Assembly: GCA_024760905.1 (NCBI GenBank)
Contig: CM045729.1
Span: 78,674,050 to 78,738,049, forward strand
Direction of reading: 5' to 3'
DNA length: 64,000 bases
Source of the DNA: Plotosus lineatus
Taxonomy: Eukaryota > Chordata > Actinopteri > Siluriformes > Plotosidae
Shown here: positions 45,176 through 55,112 of the stretch, one piece after another
How the letters are laid out: the number at the start of each line of letters is the position of its first letter
Numbering within the stretch: the first letter of the stretch is position 1
Made by a program: the position numbers and the translations under genes
Notes under the pieces: model-generated
What the model was told of the DNA's origin: nothing
Seen by the model: the letters and a program-made list of their open reading frames with translations, nothing else
Database searches by the model: none

Positions 45176-46129
45176 ATATTATATTTATATTGCACTATGC
45201 CCATTGTTTTGTTGGAAAAAAATGAGCAGTTCTCTGGGTAAACAAAATGGGCGGAACTTCAAAGTTCGATGTTCTCCATTCTCAGAGCAAGGTTTAGAGA
45301 TAATCTACAGTTCATCGGTACACCAGGTTTATTTAACGAGAATCCGCCGTTCTTCCGCTGCGGCTCTTGTTGCTAGCCGCTGCGCTCTGGTCCTCTCTGA
45401 AGGCCGTGTAGCCGGCTGGTGTAGTCGCCTCGTCGGGTGTCCTCTCCTCGAGCCATGTTTCACAGAAACCCAGCACGGATCAGTCCTGTAGATCCCTCTG
45501 CGCTGCAATCTGAGCATGAAGCTCGTCCATGTTGCTTCGCAGAGACTGAACGTTTTCAAGCAATATGACCGAGAGCGCTAACCTTCCACTGCTAACCAAG
45601 CGCCGGAGTCGTTGTTCAGACCCTCCCTACCTGCTGTGGCTCCGTCTGGGTTTATTGTTATCCGGGTTGTGGCTAGCATTGAGCTGCGGTAGCATATTAG
45701 CTCAGGATAGGAGATGTGCGTGCTCAGTTCTAAATGTCTAAAAAGGACTGTACTCTCATAGGTGTAGTAGGGTCGCGCGGTCATAGACGAGCAAAGTGCA
45801 AAAAAAAAAAAAAAAAACGAACAAAAACAACATTTAAAACAAACAAAAGAAACAATATGACTCCGAGAACTGCGCGACGTCACCCTCTAGGAAGCGCCAT
45901 CTTGACCGTTCACTTTTAAATGGCCATCGTCCGTGCTGTTGACGTATATTCGTCCACCGAAAACGTTCCACCCAAGATCCTGGAAACTTCAGCAATCACG
46001 CTGCTAAATTTTCAGTTAAAGTTTGCAATTTTTCTATCGGAAAAACTTTTTAGAAGCGGGACTCGCAGCCAGGAGGTACAATGTGTAGATTTTTATAGGA
46101 TCTCACTCTCACTCGTGCAGATTTGCTTA

Positions 46130-46134
<5 letters not shown>

Positions 46135-46173
<39 letters not shown>

Positions 46174-46235
46174 TCACTCACATACACTCACATAGACTTA
46201 GTGGAAATTTGGAACAGCCAGTTAGCCTTCTGTGC
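46135..46235 (-). mobile_element. Family 2 SINE fragment with (CA)n
   Basis: A (CA)n run at 46135-46168, then + strand GGAAATTTGGAACAGCCAG, the body end of family 2 on the minus strand. It joins directly to the chimeric copy that follows. Confidence 0.5.
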
Positions 46236-46415
46236 AATGCTAACCATTGCTGACTTTCTTCTAGATTAGGCTGCATAGCTGTCAGCGTGTTTCTGCCCTG
46301 CAATGGTCCAGTGAGCTGTTCAGAGTGTACTCTGCCCTTGCCTAGAGTTAGCTGAAATGGTTGCCGGCTTCCCCACAACCCAAATTCGGATTAAGCAGTT
46401 CAGAAAGTGAATGAA
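46236..46415 (+). mobile_element. Chimeric SINE fragment, third example of the same junction
   Basis: Family 1 sequence AACCATTGCTGACTTTCTTC and GCTGTCAGCGTGTTTCT pass into GCCCTGCAATGGTCCAGTGA and the tail CAAATTCGGATTAAGCAG. The head is missing. Confidence 0.8.
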
Positions 46416-46669
46416 TTAATTAACCAGTTATGCCACGAACACCAGGAACAAAAGAGTTGTTTGATTTTCAGTGAGGGTGCATTGTGGGTAATTGTGAGTG
46501 GACTTATCCAGTGTCACATAGCACAAAACACACACACACACAACCATTCACACTCACACCTAAGGGCATTCTGATCAGGTCATCCTGGGCTCTCTAACCC
46601 AGAGAATTTTGTTCTTGTGCACGCTACGAATGCCAGCGAGGAAAGGCACAGTGTGATGCGGGGGGGGGG

Positions 46670-46945
46670 GGGGGGGGTGTTTGACCCTGGGGAACATGTT
46701 TTTTTGCCAAACTGTACTAGAATTAAGTGTAATTGCACATCCACTACAGTAGTTGGCAGTGGCACTCTCATTGTCGTACTATGGTGGAGGAAAAAGAATC
46801 GCGCAAACGATATTAAGTGCAGTAAACACTAGTTATAGTCACGCACAAAGCACTGATGGGGGGGGGGGGTACATTTTTTTTTTTTCTTCCTATAGGTTGC
46901 ATCACAGAAAATAATTGAGAAGCACTGCACAAGGCGTTCTCGGAG
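46670..46945 (+). mobile_element. hAT-like repeat, partial (plus copy)
   Basis: It shares AATTAAGTGTAATTGCAC and GTAGTTGGCAGTGGC with the minus-strand copy at 48650-49137, and ends ATAATTGAGAAGCACTG, a hAT-style terminal motif. The left end merges with a G run. It could be a non-autonomous hAT; no transposase is seen. Confidence 0.45.
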
Positions 46946-47049
46946 CGCGGAAGAATACACGCAGAAGAATACGAATCTAATCGGCCCAGAAAAGCCATTT
47001 CGAGGAGAGCAGGTAAAGTGAATTTTTGCTTTTTGGATGGAGTAGATTT

Positions 47050-47122
47050 TTGGTGGGTTTGAAACTCGCATTATGGAAATATCGTTATAAGGGACACTCG
47101 TTAGACGAGGTACCACTGTATT
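47050..47122. mobile_element. Right end of a pogo-type element
   Basis: CGTTAGACGAGGTACCACTG followed by TA is the complement of the pogo-type end CAGTGGTACCTCG. The other end was not found. Confidence 0.35.
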
Positions 47123-47194
47123 TTGATTTTGATATACGATATGGATGTTTTTGGCTATGCATTGAATACATCTAAAGTGAATACACACAAAGGA

Positions 47195-47398
47195 GCAGTG
47201 GGCAGCACATTGCAGCACTCAGAGAGCAGTTGAGCGTTTCGATACCTTGCTCAACGGCACTTCAGCCATGAAAGTTGGTGGGAGGTGGTCCTGCCCCCTG
47301 CCAGCACACCTTTTTCCTGCCAGTCTGGGAACCACACCAGTGACCATTCAATCCCAAACTGGCATCTTTAACCATTAGTCCATGACTGCCCATTTAAA
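47195..47398 (-). mobile_element. tRNA-derived SINE, fourth family
   Basis: On the minus strand: A-box-like TGGACTAATGGTTAAAG, B-box region GGTCACTGGTGTGGTTCCC, then TTGAGCAAGGTATCGAAACG. The layout matches a common fish SINE whose body mentions a lead-in GCACTGAGCAA-type segment. Confidence 0.5.
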
Positions 47399-47481
47399 AG
47401 ACAGCTGATGATGCAAAGAGACTTAAAGTGAGTCGGAGTACCACTGTGAGGAAACTCCATCAACCTTGCTTCAGTGTTTCT

Positions 47482-48540
47482 ATACAGTTGTGTTCAAAAT
47501 AATAGCAATGTGTTCAAAAAAGCGAATAAAGTTCTTCTTTTTTTTTTTCCTTTCGGCTGTTCCCTTCAGGGGTCGCCACAGTTAATCATCTGCCTCCATC
47601 TCACCCTATCCTTTGCATCTTCTTCTCTTACACCAACGACCTTCATGTCCTCCTTCACCACATCCATGAATCGTCTCTTTGGTCTTCCTCTAGGCCTTCT
47701 GCCTGGTAGTTCCAACCTCAGCATCCTATTACCAATATACTCACTATCCCTCCTCCGTACATGTCCAAACCATCTCAATCTAGCCTCTCTGACTTTGTCT
47801 CCAAAATGTCTTACATGTACTGTCCCTCTGATGTGCTCATTCCTAATCCTATCCATCCTCGTTACTCCCAAAGAGAACCTCAACATTTTCATCTCTGCTA
47901 CCTCCAGCTCTGCCTCCTGTCTTTTCCCCAGGGCCACTGTTTCTAAACCATACAACATCGCTGGCCTCATCACCGTCTTGTACACTTTTCCTTTCATTCT
48001 TGCCGATACCCTCCTATCACACATCACACCGGACACTTTTCTCCAACCATTCCAACCTGCCTGCACACGCTTCTTCACCTCTTTTCCACACTCTCCATTG
48101 CTCTGGATTGTTGAGCCCAAGTACTTAAAAAAAAAAAAAGCGAATAAAGTTCAAAATCCTGAAAATAGCTTTTATTTCCATAAACACAACTGCATTGGGA
48201 ACATGAGAGATTCTATTGCAAATCAAAACATGAAGAAAAAAATACATTCAAGTTGTGTTATTCCTTTAAAGAAATTGAAGAAAGGTGAATATTAGACTGT
48301 TAAAAAATATCAGCATCTGCTTTTTTTTCTTTACAAACTCAAACATTCAGTGTATAAACTAAAAAATGTTGTAAGATTTTGCTTTCCTTTGAATCACTGG
48401 AGTAGTATTTATTTGTATAATCACTGTTTTTGAGAACTGCTGCACATCAGTGTCACATGGAGTCAACCAACATCTGGCATCTGTGAGCAGGTTTTCCAGC
48501 CCATGATGATTGGACTTCATTCCAGTTCTCTATTTCTGTC
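47482..48540 (+). mobile_element. Tc1/mariner-like repeat interrupted by RTE copy 3
   Basis: It begins at TATACAGTTGTGTTCAAAAT, a terminus I know from fish Tc1/mariner-type repeats, and resumes after the LINE with GCGAATAAAGTTCAAAATCC. Its right part has CATCTGTGAGCAGGTTTTCC. No intact transposase is left. Confidence 0.45.
47516..48152 (-). mobile_element. RTE LINE copy 3, 5'-truncated, with target duplication
   Basis: The 19 bp AAAAAAGCGAATAAAGTTC flanks the copy (47516-47534, 48134-48152). 47566-48120 encodes the C-terminal region of the RTE polyprotein in one open frame of 184 codons, from GSTIQSNGECGKEVKKRV to the end RVRWRQMINCGD. It is the cleanest 5'-truncated copy. Confidence 0.95.
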
Positions 48541-48649
48541 TTTTTTGTTTGTTTGTTTGTTTTAGATTAGATTAGATTGAACTTTGTCATCATGCATGTA
48601 TAAATACAGGCTAATTGGCATCCAATCAGAAGTGTAGATAGCACAGTGC

Positions 48650-49137
48650 TTCTCAATTATTTTCTGTGGTGCCCCCTCTAGGAAGAAAAAAACATTTCAA
48701 CACCCACCACCATCACCATCACCCAGCGAGCGACTATAAATAGTATTATTTGTCTATAAAATTGTTATTAGTACCCCTCTGCATAACATTGTATGTTTAT
48801 TAACATTAAAAACAAAAAAGAAAGAAATATAGTTCAACTTACAATAAAGAAAAACGTCATTAACATTGTTTTTTAATCTGTATAAGAAAAGATTTAAAGT
48901 GCACCAATGTGCCTGAAAATAAACAAAAAATTCATTCAACTTACTTATGTCTTAATATCTCAGTCTCTCTCCACCTTTCTCTTCATTCCTGTTAGAAATT
49001 TTTCCGTGTTGTTTCTTGAGGGATTGTTTACTGTACTGCATATCGTTTGCTCATGCTAGAGCGCCACTGCCAACTACTGGAGTGGAGGTGCAATTACACT
49101 TAATTTTCATACACTATTCCAGAAAAGCATGTTTCCA
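48650..49137 (-). mobile_element. hAT-like repeat, partial (minus copy)
   Basis: It starts on the + strand with CAGTGCTTCTCAATTATTTT and includes the complements of the segments shared with 46670-46945. It abuts the broken 3' end of the Rex3-like LINE at about 49138. Confidence 0.45.
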
Positions 49138-50053
49138 AGCCGGAAATGAATTCGACCTGTTGTTACCAATACGGACCAAACTCTGGCTCCGATGATACAG
49201 AGACCGAATGGCTCGTAGCAACAAATCTGGAACGCCGTACTCTCGGAGATCGTACGAGGGACACGGTCGAAAGCCTTCTCCAAATCGACATGTGGACGGA
49301 TTGGGCAAACTCCCATGCCCCCCTCCAGAATCCTGTGGAGCATATAGAGTTGGTCAAGAGTGCTATGGCCAGGACGAAACCCACACTGTTCCTTCTGAAT
49401 CCGAGGTTCCACTATCGGTCGGATCCTCCTCTCTAGTACCCCTGCATAGACTTTCCCTGGTAGGCTGAGGAGTGTAATTCCACGATAATTGGAACACACC
49501 CTCCGGTCTCCCTTCTTAAAAATTGGGACCACTACCCCAGTTTGCCAATCCAGAGGTACAGCCCCCGATGACCACGTGATGTTGCAGAGACGTGTCAACC
49601 AAGACCGTCCTACAGCATCCAGAACCCTGAGACATTCCGGGCGGATCTCATCCAACCCCGGAGCTCGACCACCGAGGAGCTTTTTGACAACCTCAGTGAC
49701 CTCCACTCCAGTGATGGGCGGACCCCCACCCAAACCCCCAGGGTCTTCGTCTTTCACGGAGGAAGTGTTGGTGGGATTGAGGGGGTCCTCAAAGTATTCG
49801 CTCCACCTCTCGACAACATCCCCAGTCGAGGTAAGCAGCTCCCCACCTCCACTGTAAACAGTGTTTGTGGAGAACTGCTTCCCCCTCCTAAGGCGTCGAA
49901 AGGCGGTCCAGAACCTTTTTGAGGCCAACTGATAATCACTCTCCAGGCCCTCACCGAACTCCTCCCACGCCCGAGATTTTGCATCTGCGACAGCCTCGGC
50001 TGCAGCACGTTTGGCCTGCCGATACCTGTTTGCTGCCTCGGGAGTCCCACAGG
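49138..50053 (-). mobile_element. Rex3-like LINE, reverse transcriptase part (3'-truncated)
   Basis: RTE-clade LINE of the Rex3 type. The minus-strand frame runs from PEAANRYRQAKRAAAEAVAD through NYRGITLLSLPGKVYAGVLE, QCGFRPGHSTLDQLYMLHRI and VDLEKAFDRVPR. There the frame shifts (PSYDLREYGVPDLLLRAIRS) and the copy stops before the FADD motif. Loss of the 3' end is unusual for a LINE and points to a later deletion or a junction with the hAT-like repeat. The provirus separates it from its 5' part. Confidence 0.82.
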
Positions 50054-50058
50054 CTAAT
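50054..50058. repeat. Target duplication CTAAT (left)
   Basis: The same five bases follow the other LTR at 57006-57010. One copy belongs to the original Rex3-like coding sequence. Confidence 0.95.
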
Positions 50059-50551
50059 TGTGAGAACTCTATCTCTTGCAGAGGCTCTCCTGTGTTCCTG
50101 CACGGTCTGGATTCCTGTATTTCAACGTCTAAGAGTACCCCGGGAACAGAAGACCACAAACCACCCGAGTTAAATCAAGCTGGTTTATTCATCAACTGCT
50201 CAGAGTGTGCTTCTGAGCATAAGCTTTTTATACAGTATGTGTTCGTGCAAAAAAAGCAGACAAGATACAGAATCAGGTGTCCTTGGTTCAGAGTACATTG
50301 GTCATAACATTTGTTCCTGAGAGTCATGTGTGAGATTGATAGCAAGGCAGCTGATAGCTCATATCCGTTATTTTGCTTTAGCGACTTGCGTCAATGCGAA
50401 GATTGGAAGAGATAGAACGGGAACAAACAAGGACACACGGTTCGATCTGGTTCTTCTAGCATGCATAAGTGAGGGGGGAAGACATTGAGTTACTATCGGT
50501 CACAGAGAATAGTTATAGAGTAACATACAGACATATGAATATATTCTAACA
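50059..50551 (-). repeat. 3' LTR of the provirus
   Basis: 493 bp. On the minus strand it has TATAAAAAGC (complement of 50223-50232) and AATAAA (complement of 50184-50189), which mark promoter and polyadenylation sites. By eye it differs from the 5' LTR at three positions (T/C near 50120, C/A near 50318, G/A near 50410). Confidence 0.95.
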
Positions 50552-50564
50552 GTTCCCCTCTTTT
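50552..50564 (-). promoter_or_regulatory. Polypurine tract
   Basis: The minus strand reads AAAAGAGGGGAAC immediately before the LTR start TGTTAG. It primes plus-strand DNA synthesis in this class of element. Confidence 0.75.
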
Positions 50565-50860
50565 ATACTTTAATATACATGAAGTATAACAATTTTATGC
50601 ATAATTCTATGGATCAGGATCTTGGGATGCCCATGAGTCGTGGTTGATCGGGACAGGTGCTTGAAGGGCAGGTCAAGCCTCATCGCCCTTCGCCCACTAT
50701 CCGGAGGCCCGATGAGCGTCACTCCACCCTGATCCACCACTAAACGTTGGTATCCGCTGTATGGTAGGTATCTTCATCTTGGTTGGACAGTGGAACGTAT
50801 CGAGGCTCGGTGAAGGAGCTGACCAGGGTCCATACTCTGTTCATCAGGCACTTGATGTTC
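50565..50860 (-). other. Provirus 3' region without env
   Basis: About 300 bp between the last short frame and the purine tract. Short open stretches occur, but none has envelope features such as a fusion peptide, CX6CC or a membrane anchor. A full env of 1.5 kb or more would be expected in an infectious relative. Confidence 0.6.
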
Positions 50861-50971
50861 CTAGGCTCGTTCACGCAGGGGCACGTCCCCTCTTGTTACA
50901 AGTTTATGGTGTTTCCCACCTGTGATAGGAATAGAAGAAATAGAGACATAACATATGGACAAATACATCAT
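50861..50971 (-). pseudogene. Possible env leader remnant, 36 codons
   Basis: The start codon overlaps the integrase stop by one base (TAATG). The first residues, MMYLSICYVSISSIPIT, are hydrophobic like a signal peptide, and CTATTCCTATCACAG inside could be a splice acceptor. A stop follows at 50861-50863. The identification as env is an inference from position and hydrophobicity. Confidence 0.3.
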
Positions 50972-51363
50972 TAATTCGGGCTCTTCTTTAGCCTGGTAGC
51001 ATGGATCCACTGTGGAAAGAGGTCAGTTAATACGGCGGTACGAGTTACAGCGAGTATCTCCGTGGGCTCACTGTAAGGAGAGTCTCCCAAAGAGGAATTT
51101 AGTTTCGCAAATTTCTTGACCAGCACCTTGTCTCCTACCTTGAAGGCATGAGTGCTTGCATCGGCCGGGACCGAAGTATTCTGATTAGTGCGTTCCCAAT
51201 AGTCGTTTAGGACCTTAACAAGGCCCACGGCATACTCGCTCATGTGTATATCTAAATCTTCCGTCCCCAAAGCCTGTTTTCCCTTCCTCCAAGGAGCAGG
51301 AAAGGGTCTCCCCATTACCACTTCATAAGGGGATAGATTCCCTAAGGCCACCTGCGAGGTCAT
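50971..51363 (-). pseudogene. Integrase C-terminal part, separate frame
   Basis: It follows the integrase core after a one-base shift near 51345-51365. It has LSPYEVVMGRPFPAP, the usual end of the core, and a C-terminal domain with VGDKVLVKKF and ending WIHATRLKKSPN, similar to class I retroviral integrases. Stop TAA is at 50971-50973. Confidence 0.85.
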
Positions 51364-52081
51364 CCGCCAGATCCGCTAGGACCACAGGCAGCACCGAAAC
51401 CCAATTCCTGGATCCGGTGGCGTGCATTGCTTTTCGTAATTTCCCTTTAATGGTTCTGTTTGTTCGTTCCACGATTCCGGAGGACTGAGGGTGATATGGG
51501 ACATGGAAACGCCAATTGATCTCTAGCTCTTGTGCCAACAGTTGAGTGACTTTTGAGGTGAATGGTGTGCCTTTGTCCGAATCAATACCCAACGGGAGGC
51601 CATATCTGGGAATAATTTCCTGTGATAACTTTTGAACCACTACTCGGGCGTTTTCGTTCCCACACGGGAAAGCTTCAACCCATCGAGAGAATTTATCCAT
51701 GATAACCAATAGATATTTAAAGGGGCCCTGCCGGGGCATGTGGGTAAAGTCTATCTGCCACTCCTGGAAGGGAGTATCTGGTTTCGGCAGATGCTGATGT
51801 GATGCATGTGGTTTGGACACATTGTTCTGTGCACAAATCAGGCATTTGTCCAGAATGCTGTGCACCGTAGAGGCTAGTTGTCGTATACAAAAATCTTTTT
51901 CCATATCTGTCACCACCCCTCTTCGACCGCGATGTGTAGGCCCGTGAAACTCGCGGACGAGGAAAGGAAGGCAGTGCGTGGGCAGACATAAGCGACCGGT
52001 CGAATCGAGTAGAATGCCGTCACCCGAGGGCTGAGAGCCCTGCGAGGACCAAAAATCAGTGTCTTCTGTGGACGCCGAGGA
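51323..52081 (-). pseudogene. Integrase: zinc-binding and catalytic core
   Basis: It is open from just after a TAG at 52082-52084 and in the same frame as RT-RNase H. It has an HHCC-type N-terminal domain (HGPTH...CLIC) and a DDE core with QIDFTH, DSDKGTPF and GIVERTNR. The second Asp and the Glu are separated by 35 residues. The core inserts viral DNA into host DNA and makes the 5 bp duplication. It ends early through the shift near 51350. Confidence 0.88.
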
Positions 52082-53926
52082 CTAAAGGGATTTCAGATCC
52101 AAGTCAGGGAGGAGGGCGCTAAGCATGTGTGAGGTTGACACCAGCGCGGGCTGCAGGAACGGCGGCATGGAGCCGAGCGAGGCAGCCTGTTTAGCCACGC
52201 GGTCAGCCAAAGAGTTACCTCGTGCCTCATCAGTGTGGTCAGAGAAATGACCACGGGTCTTTACGATCGCTAAACGGAGCGGGAGATTGCAGGACACAAT
52301 AAGATTCTGGACTAAGGTGGAATGTGAAATGGGCTTACCGTCAGCAGCAGTGAAACCACGAGATTGCCAGATATGGCCGAAATCATGCGCCACCCCAAAA
52401 GCGTAACGAGAGTCAGTGTATATAGTAACATCCTGGTCGGAAGCGAGAGTGCATGCCCGAGTGAGCGCATATAACTCTGCTGCTTGAGCGGAATTAAAGG
52501 GAAGCGAGTACGCTTCCAAAACTTGGTCCGGTAAGGAACATACCGCGTAGCCACAGAGGAACACTCCGTCGGAGGGTTTCAAGCATGACCCGTCTACAAA
52601 CAGGGAGAGACCTGTGGAGAGAGGAGTAGACATTAAGTCGGATCTAATGCTGGTGTCATGAACAATGGTGTCCATGCAGTCATGTTCCAATGGTTCGCAG
52701 TCGTCATGAGCATTAAGCAGGCGCTGTAGAGCCTGCGCCACGTTATCTAGGGAAGAGGAACAGGATATAGTTAGGTTGTCAGTAGCACAAAGGATGGCCT
52801 CGTAACCTGAACGACGTTGAGAAGACATGTGTTGTGTAGACAGAGTATTAAGGATATGCCTAACCTGATGGCTGGTGTGTAAAACGAGTGGATGAGAGAG
52901 CACTATTTTTTCTGCTTCGAGAACTAACACCGCACTGGCAGCGACAGTGCGGAGACAGGCAGGTAAACCCTGAGCCACAGTATCTAGAGTTTTGGAGAGG
53001 AAAGCACAAGGCCTAAGTCCCCCCCCGTGGTCCTGCGCCAAGACTCCAGAAGCCGTGCCGGCCTGGTGAGCGACGTAGAGATGAAAGGGTTTGTTGTAAT
53101 CCGGGAGGCCGAGAGCCGGCGCGGAGCATAGGGCCGACTTCAGGGCTTTGAATGCGTCCAGCATGTCCTCAGTCCAGACCAAGGGTTGATGGAGAGGGTC
53201 AGTGTGAGCCACGGCAGAGCGTAAACGTTTGTCATAAAAGGAACAGTCCGGGATCCATTGGTGGCAGTAGTTAATGAGGCCCAGGAAAGCCAGGAGCGCT
53301 TGTTTAGTGGCAGGCTTCTGAGTGTCCACTATGATCTTGACGCGATCCTGAGTAAGGCGTTTTATCCCGTGAGAGAGTTCATAGCCCAGATATATCACAG
53401 TGGGGAGGCAGAACTGTAACTTGGGCTTGGAGACCTTGAAACCCTTTTTTTCCAGTAAGAGGAGCAACTGGACAGTGGCGTCGAGGCATAGTTCATAGGT
53501 TAGGCCGGACACCAGGAGGTCATCAGCATAAGAGTGTACGCAGGAACCAACGAGGACGTCCAAAGAACCCAACGCGTCCCTAACTGCAGCCGAAAACACG
53601 GCCGGAGAGTCAATAAATCCTTGAGGTAATCTAGTCCACGTGTACTGTCGCTGCCGGTGTGTGAAAGCGAAGAGAGGTTGTGTGCTTGGCTCAACATGGA
53701 TACTAAAAAACGCCGAGCACAGGTCGATTACGGAAAAATGAGTGTGATCGCAAGGAATAGAAGCCATAATAGAGGGCACATCCGGAACAACCGGTGAAAC
53801 TGGAACGATGAGCTCATTAATTTTTCTGAGGTCTTGTGACACACGCCAGGAACCGTCTGGCTTAGGAACCGGGTTCACAGGCGTGTTATAAGGGCTTGTG
53901 CACGGCACAATGATACCCTGTTCCAA
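52082..53926 (-). CDS. Reverse transcriptase-RNase H frame, 614 codons
   Basis: The longest open frame of the provirus. RT palm motifs are VIDLCSAFF (Asp 68) and YADD (133-136); thumb and connection follow. RNase H covers about 440-600 with Asp 445 (FVDGS), Glu 484, Asp 505 (TDSRYA) and Asp 575. It makes DNA from the genomic RNA and degrades the template. The frame starts inside the protease-RT linker after a one-base shift in an A5 run near 53960, and ends at a TAG before integrase. Catalytic residues look intact. Confidence 0.92.
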   Translation of the reverse strand: MEQGIIVPCTSPYNTPVNPVPKPDGSWRVSQDLRKINELIVPVSPVVPDVPSIMASIPCDHTHFSVIDLCSAFFSIHVEPSTQPLFAFTHRQRQYTWTRLPQGFIDSPAVFSAAVRDALGSLDVLVGSCVHSYADDLLVSGLTYELCLDATVQLLLLLEKKGFKVSKPKLQFCLPTVIYLGYELSHGIKRLTQDRVKIIVDTQKPATKQALLAFLGLINYCHQWIPDCSFYDKRLRSAVAHTDPLHQPLVWTEDMLDAFKALKSALCSAPALGLPDYNKPFHLYVAHQAGTASGVLAQDHGGGLRPCAFLSKTLDTVAQGLPACLRTVAASAVLVLEAEKIVLSHPLVLHTSHQVRHILNTLSTQHMSSQRRSGYEAILCATDNLTISCSSSLDNVAQALQRLLNAHDDCEPLEHDCMDTIVHDTSIRSDLMSTPLSTGLSLFVDGSCLKPSDGVFLCGYAVCSLPDQVLEAYSLPFNSAQAAELYALTRACTLASDQDVTIYTDSRYAFGVAHDFGHIWQSRGFTAADGKPISHSTLVQNLIVSCNLPLRLAIVKTRGHFSDHTDEARGNSLADRVAKQAASLGSMPPFLQPALVSTSHMLSALLPDLDLKSL

Positions 53927-54557
53927 AAGAGCGCCAAAATAGTGTCGATACCCAACATTTTTGAGGCGACAAGGGGTATTGTCGGATGTACACGGGCGAA
54001 ATGTGCTTCACGGTAGCTTCATATGGGACGCAGTCCACACAACCCACGTCATTCTTATGCTCTGCCCAAAGATTGGTGGGCAGTGTGTCGAGTACAGGGG
54101 GCGAGGTGGAACTCGCCACGCACGCCGAATTAACATTAAAAGGCAAGGGCTGCGCTTGCAATGATAACAGAGAAACGGAGGAGGTGTCGCACGTTTGGAT
54201 GGTCATGCTCGAACCTTGGAAAGAGATTTGGAACCCCAGAACACTCATGAGGTCACGGCCTAACAAATTAAAGGGGCATTCGGACATATGTACAAAGGAG
54301 TAGGATATTTGCAATTTATCAAGCGTATGATCATCAGGAAAATGTAGGAGAAGGGGTGGCGTATATGGGGAGGAGAAGGGAACCCCATCTATTCCCACAG
54401 AGCTAATGGACCTGGAGGATACAGCACCCTGATAGTCCCTTCCTAAAGAAGATAGGGTCGCCCCACTGTCGATAACGAAAAGATATTCCACCCCTTCTAG
54501 AACAATAGGAAGGAGCGGCAGATTCTCATTGCAGGGTGAATTAAACACTAGATGCAT
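53886..54557 (-). CDS. Retroviral-type aspartic protease frame
   Basis: In the same frame as the zinc-finger part of Gag, separated only by a UAG at 54597-54599 and a 13-codon linker. FVIDSGATLSSLG carries the catalytic DSG, and NLLGRDLM matches the conserved LLGRD. The family cleaves Gag and Pol polyproteins. The downstream end passes into RT sequence but in the wrong frame. Confidence 0.88.
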   Translation of the reverse strand: MHLVFNSPCNENLPLLPIVLEGVEYLFVIDSGATLSSLGRDYQGAVSSRSISSVGIDGVPFSSPYTPPLLLHFPDDHTLDKLQISYSFVHMSECPFNLLGRDLMSVLGFQISFQGSSMTIQTCDTSSVSLLSLQAQPLPFNVNSACVASSTSPPVLDTLPTNLWAEHKNDVGCVDCVPYEATVKHISPVYIRQYPLSPQKCWVSTLFWRSFGTGYHCAVHKPL

Positions 54558-54596
54558 TAAGCTACAGGTCTCGGGGTCCTCACTCCACGGGCATCC

Positions 54597-54599
54597 CTA
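54597..54599 (-). promoter_or_regulatory. UAG between Gag and protease, candidate readthrough stop
   Basis: The minus strand reads GAA TAG GGA TGC CCG, with the same frame open on both sides. A UAG followed by G between Gag and Pol is the gammaretroviral way to make Gag-Pol. I could not test for the downstream RNA pseudoknot. Confidence 0.6.
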
Positions 54600-55112
54600 T
54601 TCACGGTCCCTGGGATGAGACCCTATGCCCGTAGGGCCGGGGAGAGAGGGGGAAGAGTCTTGGTCATGACTATACTGCCGCGCGGAATTTTCCTCATCTC
54701 TCTGCCTTTTCCTACACTCCTTTTTCCAATGTCCCTCCTTCCCACAGTAATGACATTTCCCGGTTTTTTTATACGAATCCTTCCTTCGATTCTTATCCCT
54801 CGGACCCTGTGGGGCTACTGCCAGCAGGACCTTATTTTTTACGTTCAATAATCCATCTGATTCTAACATACGGACCCTTTCTCCGGCAGTTCTAACGATG
54901 AGACGTTGACGATCTGTGAAATGCGGTTTAAGTGCGCTTTGGACCTCTGGGAGACAATTACTTAAAAAACTGGACACGAACATAGAGTTTGCCGCTTCGG
55001 TATCAAGAGGAAATCCTCCCACATGACGCCAAGTTTCAGTAAGCGATTCCAAAATACTGAGGTTAGTTCGCCTCGCTTCTGTTTGCAATTGGTCACGTGT
55101 GAAAGATCGCAA
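54597..55112 (-). pseudogene. Gag: end of capsid and nucleocapsid
   Basis: Contains the C-terminal part of capsid (RDQLQTEARR, SNCLPEVQSALKPH) and one zinc knuckle CHYCGKEGHWKKEC (CX2CX4HX4C) in a basic context, which packages RNA. A shift in a G5 run near 55100 separates it from the capsid frame. One finger rather than two is a class I trait. Confidence 0.88.

Larger units (their letters stand above)
44484..45730 (-). mobile_element. L2/CR1-like LINE fragment with internal deletion
   Basis: On the minus strand 45420-45560 reads DELHAQIAAQRDLQD, a stop, then SVLGFCETWLEERTPDEATT, an endonuclease fragment with the FCETWL motif. The 3' end near 44484 has a heptamer tail (TGAATCC repeated). The RT domain is missing, and a chimeric SINE sits between the two parts. 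Clade is tentative. Confidence 0.55.
38410..49105. other. Gene-free repeat mosaic
   Basis: No host gene is visible. The listed SINEs, pogo-like element, LINE fragments and DNA repeats cover much of it. I see nothing I can name in 39396-39611, 40293-40449, 40900-41040, 41101-41279, 42633-43247, 43706-44483 apart from a G run at 43881-43899, and 45731-46134. Confidence 0.8.

Noticed and set aside
45204..45491. + strand 95-codon open frame near 45.3 kb
   Set aside because: It is antisense to the LINE endonuclease fragment with FCETWL.
49107..50159. A single 350-residue protein start at 50159
   Set aside because: The first about 35 residues come from the LTR of the provirus; the rest is Rex3 reverse transcriptase. 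The fusion is a product of the insertion.
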